Source of the DNA: an uncultured Succinatimonas sp.
GTDB taxonomy: Bacteria; Pseudomonadota; Gammaproteobacteria; Enterobacterales; Succinivibrionaceae
DNA: 9,321 bases
NCBI RefSeq assembly: GCF_905203285.1
Contig: NZ_CAJKVK010000077.1
Location: 1-9,321 of the forward strand
Direction of reading: 5' to 3'
Each line of letters starts with the position of its first letter. The stretch's first letter is position 1. The translations under genes and the position numbers were made by a program. Below are positions 1-6,439 of the stretch, piece after piece. The notes beneath the pieces were generated by a model. It had not been told where the DNA came from. It worked only from the letters and a program-made list of their open reading frames with translations, and ran no database searches.

Positions 1-33
1 TGGTCGCGGGTTCGATCCCCTCACGACCCACCA
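1..33 (+). tRNA. 3' part of a tRNA, probably tRNA-Lys (partial, cut by window edge)
   Basis: These 33 bases are identical to the last 33 bases of the complete tRNA-Lys at 59-134. They cover the variable loop, the T arm, the 3' half of the acceptor stem and the encoded CCA. The anticodon lies outside the window. Lysine identity is therefore inferred from the identity to the neighbour, and CTT versus TTT cannot be told apart. It most likely represents a tandem duplicate, 25 bases upstream of the next copy. Confidence 0.85.
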
Positions 34-58
34 TTTAACACCTGATATAAGCTGGGTT

Positions 59-134
59 GGGTCGTTAGCTCAGCTGGTAGAGCAGCGGACTCTTAATCCG
101 TTGGTCGCGGGTTCGATCCCCTCACGACCCACCA
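59..134 (+). tRNA. tRNA-Lys(CTT)
   Basis: A complete 76-base cloverleaf. The acceptor stem GGGTCGT pairs with ACGACCC. The D arm carries TAGCTCAGCTGGTAGAGC, and the T arm carries GGTTCGATCC. The anticodon stem GCGGA/TCCGT encloses the loop CTCTTAA, giving anticodon CTT, which reads lysine AAG. The 3' CCA is encoded. It sits 25 bases after an apparent twin copy and 10 bases before tRNA-Val, so the three are probably cotranscribed. Confidence 0.97.
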
Positions 135-144
135 TCAAAAATTT

Positions 145-221
145 GGACGCTTAGCTCAGTTGGTTAGAGCATCTGCCTTACAAGCAGAGGGTCGTAGGTT
201 CGAGTCCTATAGCGTCCACCA
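145..221 (+). tRNA. tRNA-Val(TAC)
   Basis: A complete 77-base cloverleaf. The acceptor stem GGACGCT pairs with AGCGTCC. The anticodon stem TCTGC/GCAGA encloses loop CTTACAA, giving anticodon TAC for valine. The T loop is GGTTCGAGTCC and the 3' CCA is encoded. It is the last member of the tRNA cluster visible here. No strong terminator follows: there is only a 4-bp stem at 221-232 and a separate T6 run at 243-248. Confidence 0.97.
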
Positions 222-325
222 TCTGATTAGATTCCTTCTTAATTTTTTCAGTCTTTCTCAATAAAATTCTTATCGCACTCTTGCTTTATTGCAGTAAAAT
301 CTTCATAGTGTGCACTAAATCTCAA

Positions 326-344
326 TGTGCGCTATAATCGCACA
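326..344 (+). promoter_or_regulatory. TATAAT box inside a perfect inverted repeat (candidate accD-operon promoter and operator)
   Basis: TATAAT at 333-338 is a perfect -10 hexamer, preceded by C332. It is bracketed symmetrically by TGTGCG (326-331) and CGCACA (339-344), a 6-bp perfect inverted repeat with a 7-base centre. Upstream at the right distance (310-315) there is only GTGCAC, not a good -35 element, so the promoter would be weak or activator-dependent. It would leave a leader of about 190 bases before accD. A protein bound to the repeat would cover the -10 box, which fits a repressor, but no regulator is identified. Confidence 0.4.
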
Positions 345-417
345 TCAGCTTTAAATGATTGTGCTTTATTTTTTGTTTATATAGATTTTAACAGCACATA
401 ACGCCGGACTTGGGTTG

Positions 418-464
418 ATACCGAGTGCTTTATTAAAATAAAGGCTGTAGGTATAAAAGCTCGG
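418..464 (+). promoter_or_regulatory. Leader stem-loops upstream of accD, with possible alternative pairings
   Basis: Bases 418-454 can fold into an imperfect hairpin: ATACC pairs with GGTAT, and GCTTTATT pairs with AATAAAGGC with one bulge. CCGAG at 421-425 can instead pair with CTCGG at 460-464, or with the upstream CTTGG at 410-414 (one G-T pair). One 5-base segment thus has three possible partners. This is the kind of arrangement seen in attenuators and protein-binding leaders, but no U-run terminator follows, so function is inference. TATAAA at 452-457 could be a second weak -10 box. Confidence 0.3.
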
Positions 465-468
465 CATT

Positions 469-496
469 AAGATCTTTTACTTATAAATAAGATCTT
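469..496 (+). repeat. Twin AAGATCTT palindromes in the accD leader
   Basis: The self-complementary octamer AAGATCTT occurs at 469-476 and again at 489-496, 20 bases centre to centre. The two copies can pair as an 8-bp stem with a 12-base AT-rich loop in RNA. In DNA they sit about two helical turns apart, on the same face. The second copy ends 39 bases before the accD start codon. Confidence 0.5.
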
Positions 497-535
497 GCTT
501 TTAGTTTAAAACGTTCGCATTGTTAAGGAGCAGGT

Positions 536-1510
536 ATGAGCTGGCTTGAAAAGATATTGCCTAAAAGTGACAGCAACAGCAAACATGAAATCCCCGAAGG
601 CGTGTGGACCAAATGCGATGCCTGCGACCAGGTTTTATATCGTGCAGAGCTTGAGCGCAATCTTAATGTTTGTCCTAAATGCGGTCATCATATGCGTATT
701 AAAGCGCGTGTTCGCTTGGATTCTTTTTTGGATCCGCAGGATCGCAGTGAGATTGGTGCAGATTTAGCTCCTACGGATATTTTAAAATTTAAAGATTTAA
801 AGCGTTATAAAGATCGCTATACCCAGGCGCAAAAAGCCACCGGTGAAAAAGACGCTTTAGTAGTGGAAAAAGGTTTTTTAAAGGGGATTCCGGTCGTTAC
901 TGCCGCTTTTGAGTTCTCTTTCATGGGCGGTTCAATGGGCTCTGTCGTCGGTGCCCGTTTCTGCCTTGCCGTAGAGGAGTGCATTAAAGAGCGCCGTGCT
1001 TTAATCTGTTTTTCTAATTCAGGCGGAGCACGCATGCAGGAGTCATTGTTTTCTTTAATGCAAATGGCTAAAACCTCAGCCGCTTTGTCAAGATTAAGCA
1101 AAGCGGGTTTGCCGTTTATCAGCGTTATGTGTGATCCGACCATGGGCGGCGTATCGGCATCTCTTGCTATGTTAGGTGATATCAATATCGCAGAGCCGAA
1201 TGCTCTTATCGGATTTGCAGGTCCTCGCGTAATTGAGCAGACAGTGCGTGAGACTTTACCGGAAGGATTCCAGAGAGCCGAGTTCTTAAAGGAAAAGGGC
1301 GCAGTCGATATGATTGTTTCTCGTCGCGATATGCGCGATGTGATCGCTTCATTATTATCAAAATTGATGGTTCGCCGCGAAAATCCGCTAATTAAAGATA
1401 CCGTTGATTCTCATGCCGAGGTAACTCAATCTGTATCTGAAACTCATTCTGCGCATACTACTTCAACAAAGAGCGGAACTGCCAAAAAACGAATCAAACC
1501 GCGTGTTTAA
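536..1510 (+). CDS. accD: Acetyl-CoA carboxylase carboxyltransferase subunit beta
   Basis: AccD with AccA forms the carboxyltransferase that moves the carboxyl group from biotin (on AccB) to acetyl-CoA, making malonyl-CoA for fatty-acid synthesis in the cytoplasm. The N-terminal zinc ribbon is intact, with Cys27, Cys30, Cys46 and Cys49 at the same positions as in E. coli. The crotonase-like core has the SGGARMQE motif (162-169) and PTMGGVSAS (201-209), including the glycine pair G204/G205. IAEPNALIGFAGPR near 217-230 is also diagnostic. The start is supported by AAGGAG at 525-530, 5 bases before ATG. At 324 residues it is about 20 longer than E. coli AccD. The last 40 or so residues are a Ser/Thr-rich tail ending in a basic patch (KKRIKPR). 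The stop codon overlaps the folC start by one base (TAATG). In E. coli the zinc domain also binds accA/accD mRNA, so autoregulation is possible here. Confidence 0.98.
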   Translation: MSWLEKILPKSDSNSKHEIPEGVWTKCDACDQVLYRAELERNLNVCPKCGHHMRIKARVRLDSFLDPQDRSEIGADLAPTDILKFKDLKRYKDRYTQAQKATGEKDALVVEKGFLKGIPVVTAAFEFSFMGGSMGSVVGARFCLAVEECIKERRALICFSNSGGARMQESLFSLMQMAKTSAALSRLSKAGLPFISVMCDPTMGGVSASLAMLGDINIAEPNALIGFAGPRVIEQTVRETLPEGFQRAEFLKEKGAVDMIVSRRDMRDVIASLLSKLMVRRENPLIKDTVDSHAEVTQSVSETHSAHTTSTKSGTAKKRIKPRV

Positions 1511-2832
1511 TGACTGAAAATTTATCTGTTAAAAATCGATCTCTTCAAGAATGGCTAGGCTATCTTGAAGGGATTGATCCAAATCGAATCGAGCTTGGCT
1601 TAAATCGAGTCAAAGTCGTCGCAGCCAAGCTTAATCTCCTTAAAATAGCCGCATATACTATAGAAGTTGCCGGAACTAACGGTAAAGGCTCAACTGCAGC
1701 TTTAATTGCCGGTGCTTTAAATAAGTCGGGCATCAAAACAGGTCTTTATACTTCCCCACATCTGCATGTTTTTACCGAACGCGTTAATATCGGCGGTAAA
1801 AATGTTGATGAGGCTTTATTGTGCAAGGCCTTTTACGCTGTTTATGAAGCTGCAGAACAGTGTGGAGTAAGTCTTACTTATTTTGAATATACGACTTTAG
1901 CCGCTTTTTATTGTTTTAAAGCGGAAAATGTTCAAGCTGTCGTGCTGGAAATAGGTCTTGGCGGCAGACTTGATGCCGTTAATGTGGTTGATGCGGATAT
2001 TGCGGTAATTACTTCCATAGGATTTGATCATACCGCCCTTTTGGGTAATACCCTTGCTAAAATCGCTTATGAAAAAGCCGGAATTATTAAAAAGGGAGCC
2101 GCAGCTTGCGTTGTAGGCAAAGTAGATTTTGAAGCACTTAACGTAATTGAAGCTAAAGCAAAGGCCGAGAATGTGCCCCTTTTTTGTGAAGATAGAGATT
2201 TTAACGCAGATTTTTCCGATGACGGATTTTGGTATAAGCAAGGAAATAGGTCTGATTTTTATCCTTTGCCCAAAATTCCGTATATTTGTGCGGCATCTTC
2301 TATTACGGTTTTGAATTTATTAAAAAATTTAGGAGCAGATATAACCGTCTCTGCTGTCAACAGTGCTTTAAAAACCGTTTCGTTGCCCGGAAGAATGCAG
2401 AAAATATGCAGTTTCCCTACTATATATTTTGATGTTGCGCATAATCCTCCTGCGGCTTTGCATTTAAAGCAAAGTCTTAGCAATTTGCCGCAAACAAAAG
2501 GAATAAAACGCGCCGTTGTCGGAATGTTAAAAGACAAAGACATTGAAAGCGTATTGCATATTCTTAAAGATTCGTTTGATATGTGGTATGTTGCTTCTTT
2601 GCCGGGCGCTCGCGGGCAAAGTAAGGAACGGCTGAAGGATGCTTTGGAACAGGAACTTGGGAAAAACGCGGTTTTCTGTAATAAAATTAAAGATTACTCC
2701 TGCGTAAAAGATGCTTTGCACGCAGCTGTCGATGAAGCGCATGCAGAAGATACGATTATTGTTTTCGGATCTTTTGTGACAGTTGGAGAGGCTGGCGATT
2801 GCGTAGACACAATAGTTAAAAGAGAGGAATAA
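1510..2832 (+). CDS. folC: Bifunctional dihydrofolate synthase / folylpolyglutamate synthase
   Basis: FolC adds glutamate to dihydropteroate, making dihydrofolate, and then extends the polyglutamate tail of reduced folates, using ATP. It belongs to the Mur ligase family. The ATP-binding loop GTNGKGS is at 55-61. YTSPHL at 80-85 followed by ERV matches the pterin-binding region. LEIGLGGRLDAVN (146-158), the FDH motif (172-174), EKAGI with the lysine that is carbamylated in the family (about 189), LPGRMQ (292-297) and FDVAHNPPA (307-315) are all present. At 440 residues it is slightly longer than E. coli FolC (about 422). Translation is probably coupled to accD through the TAATG overlap, since no separate strong ribosome binding site is visible. 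The accD-folC pairing is conserved in E. coli. Confidence 0.97.
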   Translation: MTENLSVKNRSLQEWLGYLEGIDPNRIELGLNRVKVVAAKLNLLKIAAYTIEVAGTNGKGSTAALIAGALNKSGIKTGLYTSPHLHVFTERVNIGGKNVDEALLCKAFYAVYEAAEQCGVSLTYFEYTTLAAFYCFKAENVQAVVLEIGLGGRLDAVNVVDADIAVITSIGFDHTALLGNTLAKIAYEKAGIIKKGAAACVVGKVDFEALNVIEAKAKAENVPLFCEDRDFNADFSDDGFWYKQGNRSDFYPLPKIPYICAASSITVLNLLKNLGADITVSAVNSALKTVSLPGRMQKICSFPTIYFDVAHNPPAALHLKQSLSNLPQTKGIKRAVVGMLKDKDIESVLHILKDSFDMWYVASLPGARGQSKERLKDALEQELGKNAVFCNKIKDYSCVKDALHAAVDEAHAEDTIIVFGSFVTVGEAGDCVDTIVKREE

Positions 2833-2834
2833 GC

Positions 2835-3554
2835 ATGGCTTTTGGTAGTAAATTACGAAACCGCATTGTCGGCGTGCTCGTGATTGTATCGATTATTTTA
2901 ATTTTATTGCCGGTAATGATGCAGGATCGCCCTGTTCCAAATGAGCCGATAAATGAAAAGCCGATTGCTGTAAATGAAGATGGCGCAATTACCGATGCAA
3001 ACGGTTTGCTTGCATCTCAATCTCCTGATTATGCCGATTTGCTTGAGCCTTATGATGATTTAAATAAAAACGAAGAGGTTTTAAACGCGCAGCCTTTGCC
3101 TGTCGCACCGACGGGAAAGGTTGAGGTTTTGGATCTTCCTGATGACGGTCCGTTTGCCGGATCAAATACCGGTAAACAAGCTGTAGCAGACGGTAATAAT
3201 GCTCCTAAGGAGGAGATTTTGGTTGCTAAAAAGCCGGCCTCAGAGTCTAAGCCTGCTGAAAATAAGGTAACAAAACCTGCAGCTAATAAATCAGAACCGG
3301 CAGCAAAACCTGCCGATAAAGGTGCTTATACCGTGCAGGTCGGAGTGTTTTCACAAGATTCAAACGCTCAAAATGTCGTGAAGAAATTAAATGCCGCCGG
3401 AATTTCATCGAGGATTGAAAAAGTTAAAGTTAACGGACGCACTTTAAATCGCGTATACGCCGGCAGCGGAAATTCTCGTTCTTCTTTGCAGAAGTTATTG
3501 CCGCAAATTGAAAAACTTACGGGAGCCAAAGGCAAAATCGTCAGTGTGAAATAG
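2835..3554 (+). CDS. dedD: DedD-like SPOR-domain division protein
   Basis: A 239-residue bitopic membrane protein. A short basic N-terminus (KLRNR, 6-10) is followed by one transmembrane helix at about 11-29. A long Pro/Ala/Lys/Glu-rich linker runs from about 30 to 160, and a C-terminal SPOR domain from about 163 to 239 (starting GAYTVQVGVF, with RIEKVKVNGRTLNRVYAG in the middle). SPOR domains bind denuded glycan at the division septum, and E. coli DedD is a non-essential septal-ring protein of this design. Position directly after folC, 2 bases beyond its stop, is as in E. coli, which supports the name. GAGAGGAAT just before the start codon serves as ribosome binding site. The linker is low-complexity and not informative. 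Confidence 0.9.
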   Translation: MAFGSKLRNRIVGVLVIVSIILILLPVMMQDRPVPNEPINEKPIAVNEDGAITDANGLLASQSPDYADLLEPYDDLNKNEEVLNAQPLPVAPTGKVEVLDLPDDGPFAGSNTGKQAVADGNNAPKEEILVAKKPASESKPAENKVTKPAANKSEPAAKPADKGAYTVQVGVFSQDSNAQNVVKKLNAAGISSRIEKVKVNGRTLNRVYAGSGNSRSSLQKLLPQIEKLTGAKGKIVSVK

Positions 3555-3563
3555 GATCTTTTT

Positions 3564-4346
3564 ATGGAAAGAAGCAAACTCATAAATTATCTTGATGAAT
3601 ATCTTTTGGTAAAAGATTTTGCATATGATCCTTCAGTTAACGGCTTGCAGATTGAAGGATTTGATGAAGTTGAGGTTATAGCTACTTCTGCCGATGCATC
3701 TTTGGACTCAATTGATGCCGCTTGCGAGCTTGGAGCTGATACGCTTATTGTTCATCACGGGCTGTTGTGGCAGGGAGATGACAGATCTATTACAGGCACG
3801 TTTAAAGATAGAGTAAATGCGGCTTTAGAGGCTAATTTAAATCTTATCGCTTATCATTTGCCTTTAGATGCACATCTTCAGGTTGGCAATAACGCGTTTT
3901 TATGTTCGCTTTTAGGGGACGGTGACAGTGATTATATTGTTCCCGGCGATAAATCTTCAATTGCCATGCGTAAAGTTTTAAATAAGCCTAAATCCGTTAG
4001 GGAGATTTGCGCTCTTTTATGCAGGAAACTTGATTGCCGCGTCGGTATCGTAGGTAATGTTTCGGAAGATTTTTTGTTAAATGATTTTGCCGTTTGCTCA
4101 GGATCTGGCGGGTCGGTGATTGATAAGTACCGCAGTCCTTCTTTTGACGCGCTTATCACCGGAGAAATCAATGAGCAGACGTATAATGCCGCAATTGAAA
4201 GCGGAACAGTTGTTTTTATCGTCGGACATCATGCGTCAGAACAGGATGGCGTAAGACTTTTAGGTGAGGATTTGGCGAAAAAGTTTAATCTTACTCACCA
4301 TCATTTGCATTTTGCTTATGAAAAGAATATCGCGTGGTTTGAGTAA
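3564..4346 (+). CDS. Nif3/YbgI-family dinuclear metal-centre protein
   Basis: A 260-residue member of the NIF3 family (E. coli YbgI, 247 residues), which forms toroidal hexamers with a two-metal site on the inner face. The expected ligands are visible: HHG at 64-66, the YHLPLDAH motif (97-104, with Asp102), and GHHASE at 221-226 (His222 and Glu226). VCSGSGGS at 177-184 is another family signature. Many databases label the family GTP cyclohydrolase 1 type 2, but the biochemical role is not settled. Here it lies directly upstream of folE, which makes a pterin-linked role worth considering. The ribosome binding site AGGA (3553-3556) overlaps the dedD stop, and the gene ends 2 bases before folE. 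Confidence 0.92.
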   Translation: MERSKLINYLDEYLLVKDFAYDPSVNGLQIEGFDEVEVIATSADASLDSIDAACELGADTLIVHHGLLWQGDDRSITGTFKDRVNAALEANLNLIAYHLPLDAHLQVGNNAFLCSLLGDGDSDYIVPGDKSSIAMRKVLNKPKSVREICALLCRKLDCRVGIVGNVSEDFLLNDFAVCSGSGGSVIDKYRSPSFDALITGEINEQTYNAAIESGTVVFIVGHHASEQDGVRLLGEDLAKKFNLTHHHLHFAYEKNIAWFE

Positions 4347-4348
4347 TA

Positions 4349-5005
4349 ATGAGTGAAGAGAAAGATCTTTTACCGGAAGCAAAGCTGGTTCGTGATGCTT
4401 TAATTGAGCGCGGTCTTGAGACTCCATGGCATGATAACGGTCTTGATGACGTTGAAAAGCGTCGCCGTATCGCTGCATGCATGACGGAAATTATGGAGAC
4501 TTTAGGTCTTGACTTGCAGGACGACAGCCTGACAAAGACTCCCGAGCGTGTGGGTAAAATGTTCGTAAATGAGATTTTTTCAGGTCTTGATTACAGAAAT
4601 TTTCCCAGCATCACTTTAATTGAAAATAAGATGCACTTTGATGAGATGATCAAGGTCAAGGATATCTCATTAACATCAACCTGCGAGCATCATTTTGTGG
4701 TTATAGACGGTATGGCAAAGGTTGCATATATGCCCGGTACCAAAATCATCGGTTTATCCAAAATCAACCGTATCGTGCAGTTTTTTGCCAAACGCCCGCA
4801 AGTTCAGGAGCGGATGACGCAGCAGATATTGGTAGCGCTGCAGACTCTTCTTGATACTAAGAATGTTGCCGTGACTATTACCGCAACTCACTACTGCGTG
4901 AAAGCTCGCGGAGTCAAAGATCCTACATCATCAACCACTACTACGGCACTTGGCGGACACTTTAAGCATAATCCGTCATCCCGCCATGAGTTTTTAACCG
5001 ATTAG
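4349..5005 (+). CDS. folE: GTP cyclohydrolase I
   Basis: FolE converts GTP to 7,8-dihydroneopterin triphosphate, the first step of folate synthesis, as a homodecamer. All zinc ligands are visible: Cys112 and His115 in the STCEHHF motif (110-116) and Cys183 in THYCVKARG (180-188), with catalytic His181 beside it. TKTPERVGKMF (62-72) and GLSKINRIVQFFAKRPQVQERMT (135-157) are family signatures. Length 218 matches the E. coli enzyme (222). It follows the Nif3-family gene by 2 bases (TAATAATG), suggesting coupled translation. No riboswitch-like gap exists in front of it, so expression probably follows the operon promoter. Presence of the zinc ligands indicates the ordinary zinc enzyme (type IA), not the zinc-independent form. 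Confidence 0.98.
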   Translation: MSEEKDLLPEAKLVRDALIERGLETPWHDNGLDDVEKRRRIAACMTEIMETLGLDLQDDSLTKTPERVGKMFVNEIFSGLDYRNFPSITLIENKMHFDEMIKVKDISLTSTCEHHFVVIDGMAKVAYMPGTKIIGLSKINRIVQFFAKRPQVQERMTQQILVALQTLLDTKNVAVTITATHYCVKARGVKDPTSSTTTTALGGHFKHNPSSRHEFLTD

Positions 5006-5014
5006 GAGATGGCA

Positions 5015-6040
5015 ATGAGAAAAGAAGATTATCTTATATCTCTCATTGTGCCTGTATATAACGAAAAAGAGACTATCGAGCTTTTCGTTAATACAGTTGA
5101 GCAGAAATTGGCCTCTATTTGGCAGCATATCGAAATTGTTTTTGTCGATGACGGATCTAAGGATAATTCGGCGCAAATTGTTGAAGGTCTTATTGCTAAA
5201 GGCAAACCGATAAGTCTGATTAAGTTGTCGCGTAATTTTGGAAAAGAAGCGGCAATGAGTGCGGCCCTTGACTTGGTCAAAGGTGACGCTGTTGTTCCGA
5301 TGGACGTTGACCTTCAGGATCCTCCTGAATTGGTGCTTGAGTTCGTCAGAATCTGGAAGGATGAGGGGATTGATACCGTTTACGGCGTACGAGTTGATCG
5401 CTCCCAGGATACGGAAATTAAACGCGTAACTTCAGGCGGATTTTATTATGTCTTTAATAAACTGTCCAATAAAGTGAAAATTCCGGCCAATGTCGGAGAT
5501 TTTCGCCTTATTGACAGAAAAGTAGTGGAAGCGGTTAAAACCTTAGGTGAAACCAATCGTTTTATGAAAGGTCTCTTCGCCTGGCCTGGTTTTTCATCAA
5601 AAGGCGTTGCCTATGAGCGTCCGCAACGCTCTGCCGGTACCACTAAATGGAATTATTGGAAGCTGTGGAATTTTGCCCTTGACGGTATCGTATCTTTTTC
5701 ATCTTTGCCGCTTAGAATCTGGTCTTATATAGGATGCGGCATCGGTCTTTTGGCGATTATTTACATGATTTTCATCATTGTCGATACTTTTATGTTCGGC
5801 GTGGATGTTCCCGGTTACTCTTCAACCATGTGCGTCGTATTGTTTTTAGGTGCGGTGCAGCTTATTTCCATAGGTGTTTTAGGTGAGTATTTAGGCCGCG
5901 TTTCCGAGGAAGTAAAACATCGCCCGGTATTTGTCGTATCTAAGATAAAAGGTGCGTTGTCCGACAAACTTGAGAAGGGAACTGTGAGAACTCATAACGG
6001 TTTATATGTAAACGACAGTAAAGAAAATGACGGACAATAA
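5015..6040 (+). CDS. GtrB-like GT2 family polyisoprenyl-phosphate glycosyltransferase
   Basis: A membrane-anchored family 2 glycosyltransferase of the GtrB/DPM1-like type, which moves a sugar from a nucleotide donor to undecaprenyl phosphate on the cytoplasmic face. Numbered from ATG 5015 (341 residues), the GT-A fold shows VPVYNE (12-17), VDDGS (44-48), and MDVDLQDPPE (96-105) with the metal-binding aspartates. FRLIDR is at 163-168, and the juxtamembrane region RSAGTTKWNYWKLWNFALDG follows (205-224). Two membrane helices are at about 236-258 and 268-292, and then a polar tail. An in-frame ATG at 5009 touches the AGGAG ribosome binding site (5004-5008), while ATG 5015 has a 6-base gap, so I prefer 5015. 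It overlaps gtrA by 14 bases. The sugar cannot be read from sequence; E. coli/phage GtrB uses UDP-glucose. Confidence 0.9.
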   Translation: MRKEDYLISLIVPVYNEKETIELFVNTVEQKLASIWQHIEIVFVDDGSKDNSAQIVEGLIAKGKPISLIKLSRNFGKEAAMSAALDLVKGDAVVPMDVDLQDPPELVLEFVRIWKDEGIDTVYGVRVDRSQDTEIKRVTSGGFYYVFNKLSNKVKIPANVGDFRLIDRKVVEAVKTLGETNRFMKGLFAWPGFSSKGVAYERPQRSAGTTKWNYWKLWNFALDGIVSFSSLPLRIWSYIGCGIGLLAIIYMIFIIVDTFMFGVDVPGYSSTMCVVLFLGAVQLISIGVLGEYLGRVSEEVKHRPVFVVSKIKGALSDKLEKGTVRTHNGLYVNDSKENDGQ

Positions 6041-6431
6041 TTTTTTAGTAAAAGTATCTCAAGGCGGAAAATTTTACGAGTTAGTCCGTTTCGTGATTGT
6101 CGGCGGAGTCGCCACCGTGACTGATTTGGCGGTATCAATCGTTTTATTCTTTGCCTTTTCCGATATGAGCGAAAACGCAATTACGACGTGTGCTTTTTGC
6201 GTCGCATTTTTTGTGTCGTATTTCGGTCATCGCTATTTTACTTTCAAACAGCACGGCAATATCTTTAAGTTTTTGCTTCTGTCCTGCTCCATGCTCGTGC
6301 TGCGCAACATTATCGTGTTTGTTTTAGTCAGGATCTGGATGACGGGGTTGGCGCCTATCATCGTTGCTATGGCTCTGGTTACGGTAATAACTTATTTAGT
6401 ATCAAAATTTATGGTCTTTAAGCAAAAGTAG
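6027..6431 (+). CDS. GtrA-like membrane protein (putative lipid-linked sugar flippase)
   Basis: A small 134-residue membrane protein of the GtrA/DPMS family, with four predicted helices at about 20-44, 50-68, 80-102 and 109-130. Family-type boundary motifs FGHRYFTFK (66-74, after helix 2) and SKFMVFKQ (126-133, end of helix 4) are visible. The family is thought to flip undecaprenyl-phosphate-linked sugars to the periplasm or to help anchor GtrB. The start codon lies inside gtrB, and the overlap of 14 bases is strong evidence that the two act as a pair. No third gene (a GtrC-type sugar transferase) is beside them. The final acceptor, for example O-antigen or another cell-surface glycan, is therefore unknown. 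Confidence 0.88.
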   Translation: MTDNNFLVKVSQGGKFYELVRFVIVGGVATVTDLAVSIVLFFAFSDMSENAITTCAFCVAFFVSYFGHRYFTFKQHGNIFKFLLLSCSMLVLRNIIVFVLVRIWMTGLAPIIVAMALVTVITYLVSKFMVFKQK

Positions 6432-6439
6432 GGGGATGT

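Noticed and set aside
221..250. Terminator after the tRNA cluster
   Set aside because: There is only a 4-bp AT-rich stem (221-232), separated from the T6 run by 10 bases. This is too weak to call.
817..1185. 122-codon minus-strand frame inside accD
   Set aside because: It lies wholly antisense to the conserved AccD core and shows no start signals or recognisable product.
4320..4350. A folate or pterin riboswitch in front of folE
   Set aside because: Only 2 bases separate folE from the preceding gene, which leaves no room for a leader.
5009..5014. ATG 5009 as start of the GtrB-like gene
   Set aside because: It directly abuts the AGGAG sequence with no spacing, whereas ATG 5015 has a proper 6-base gap.
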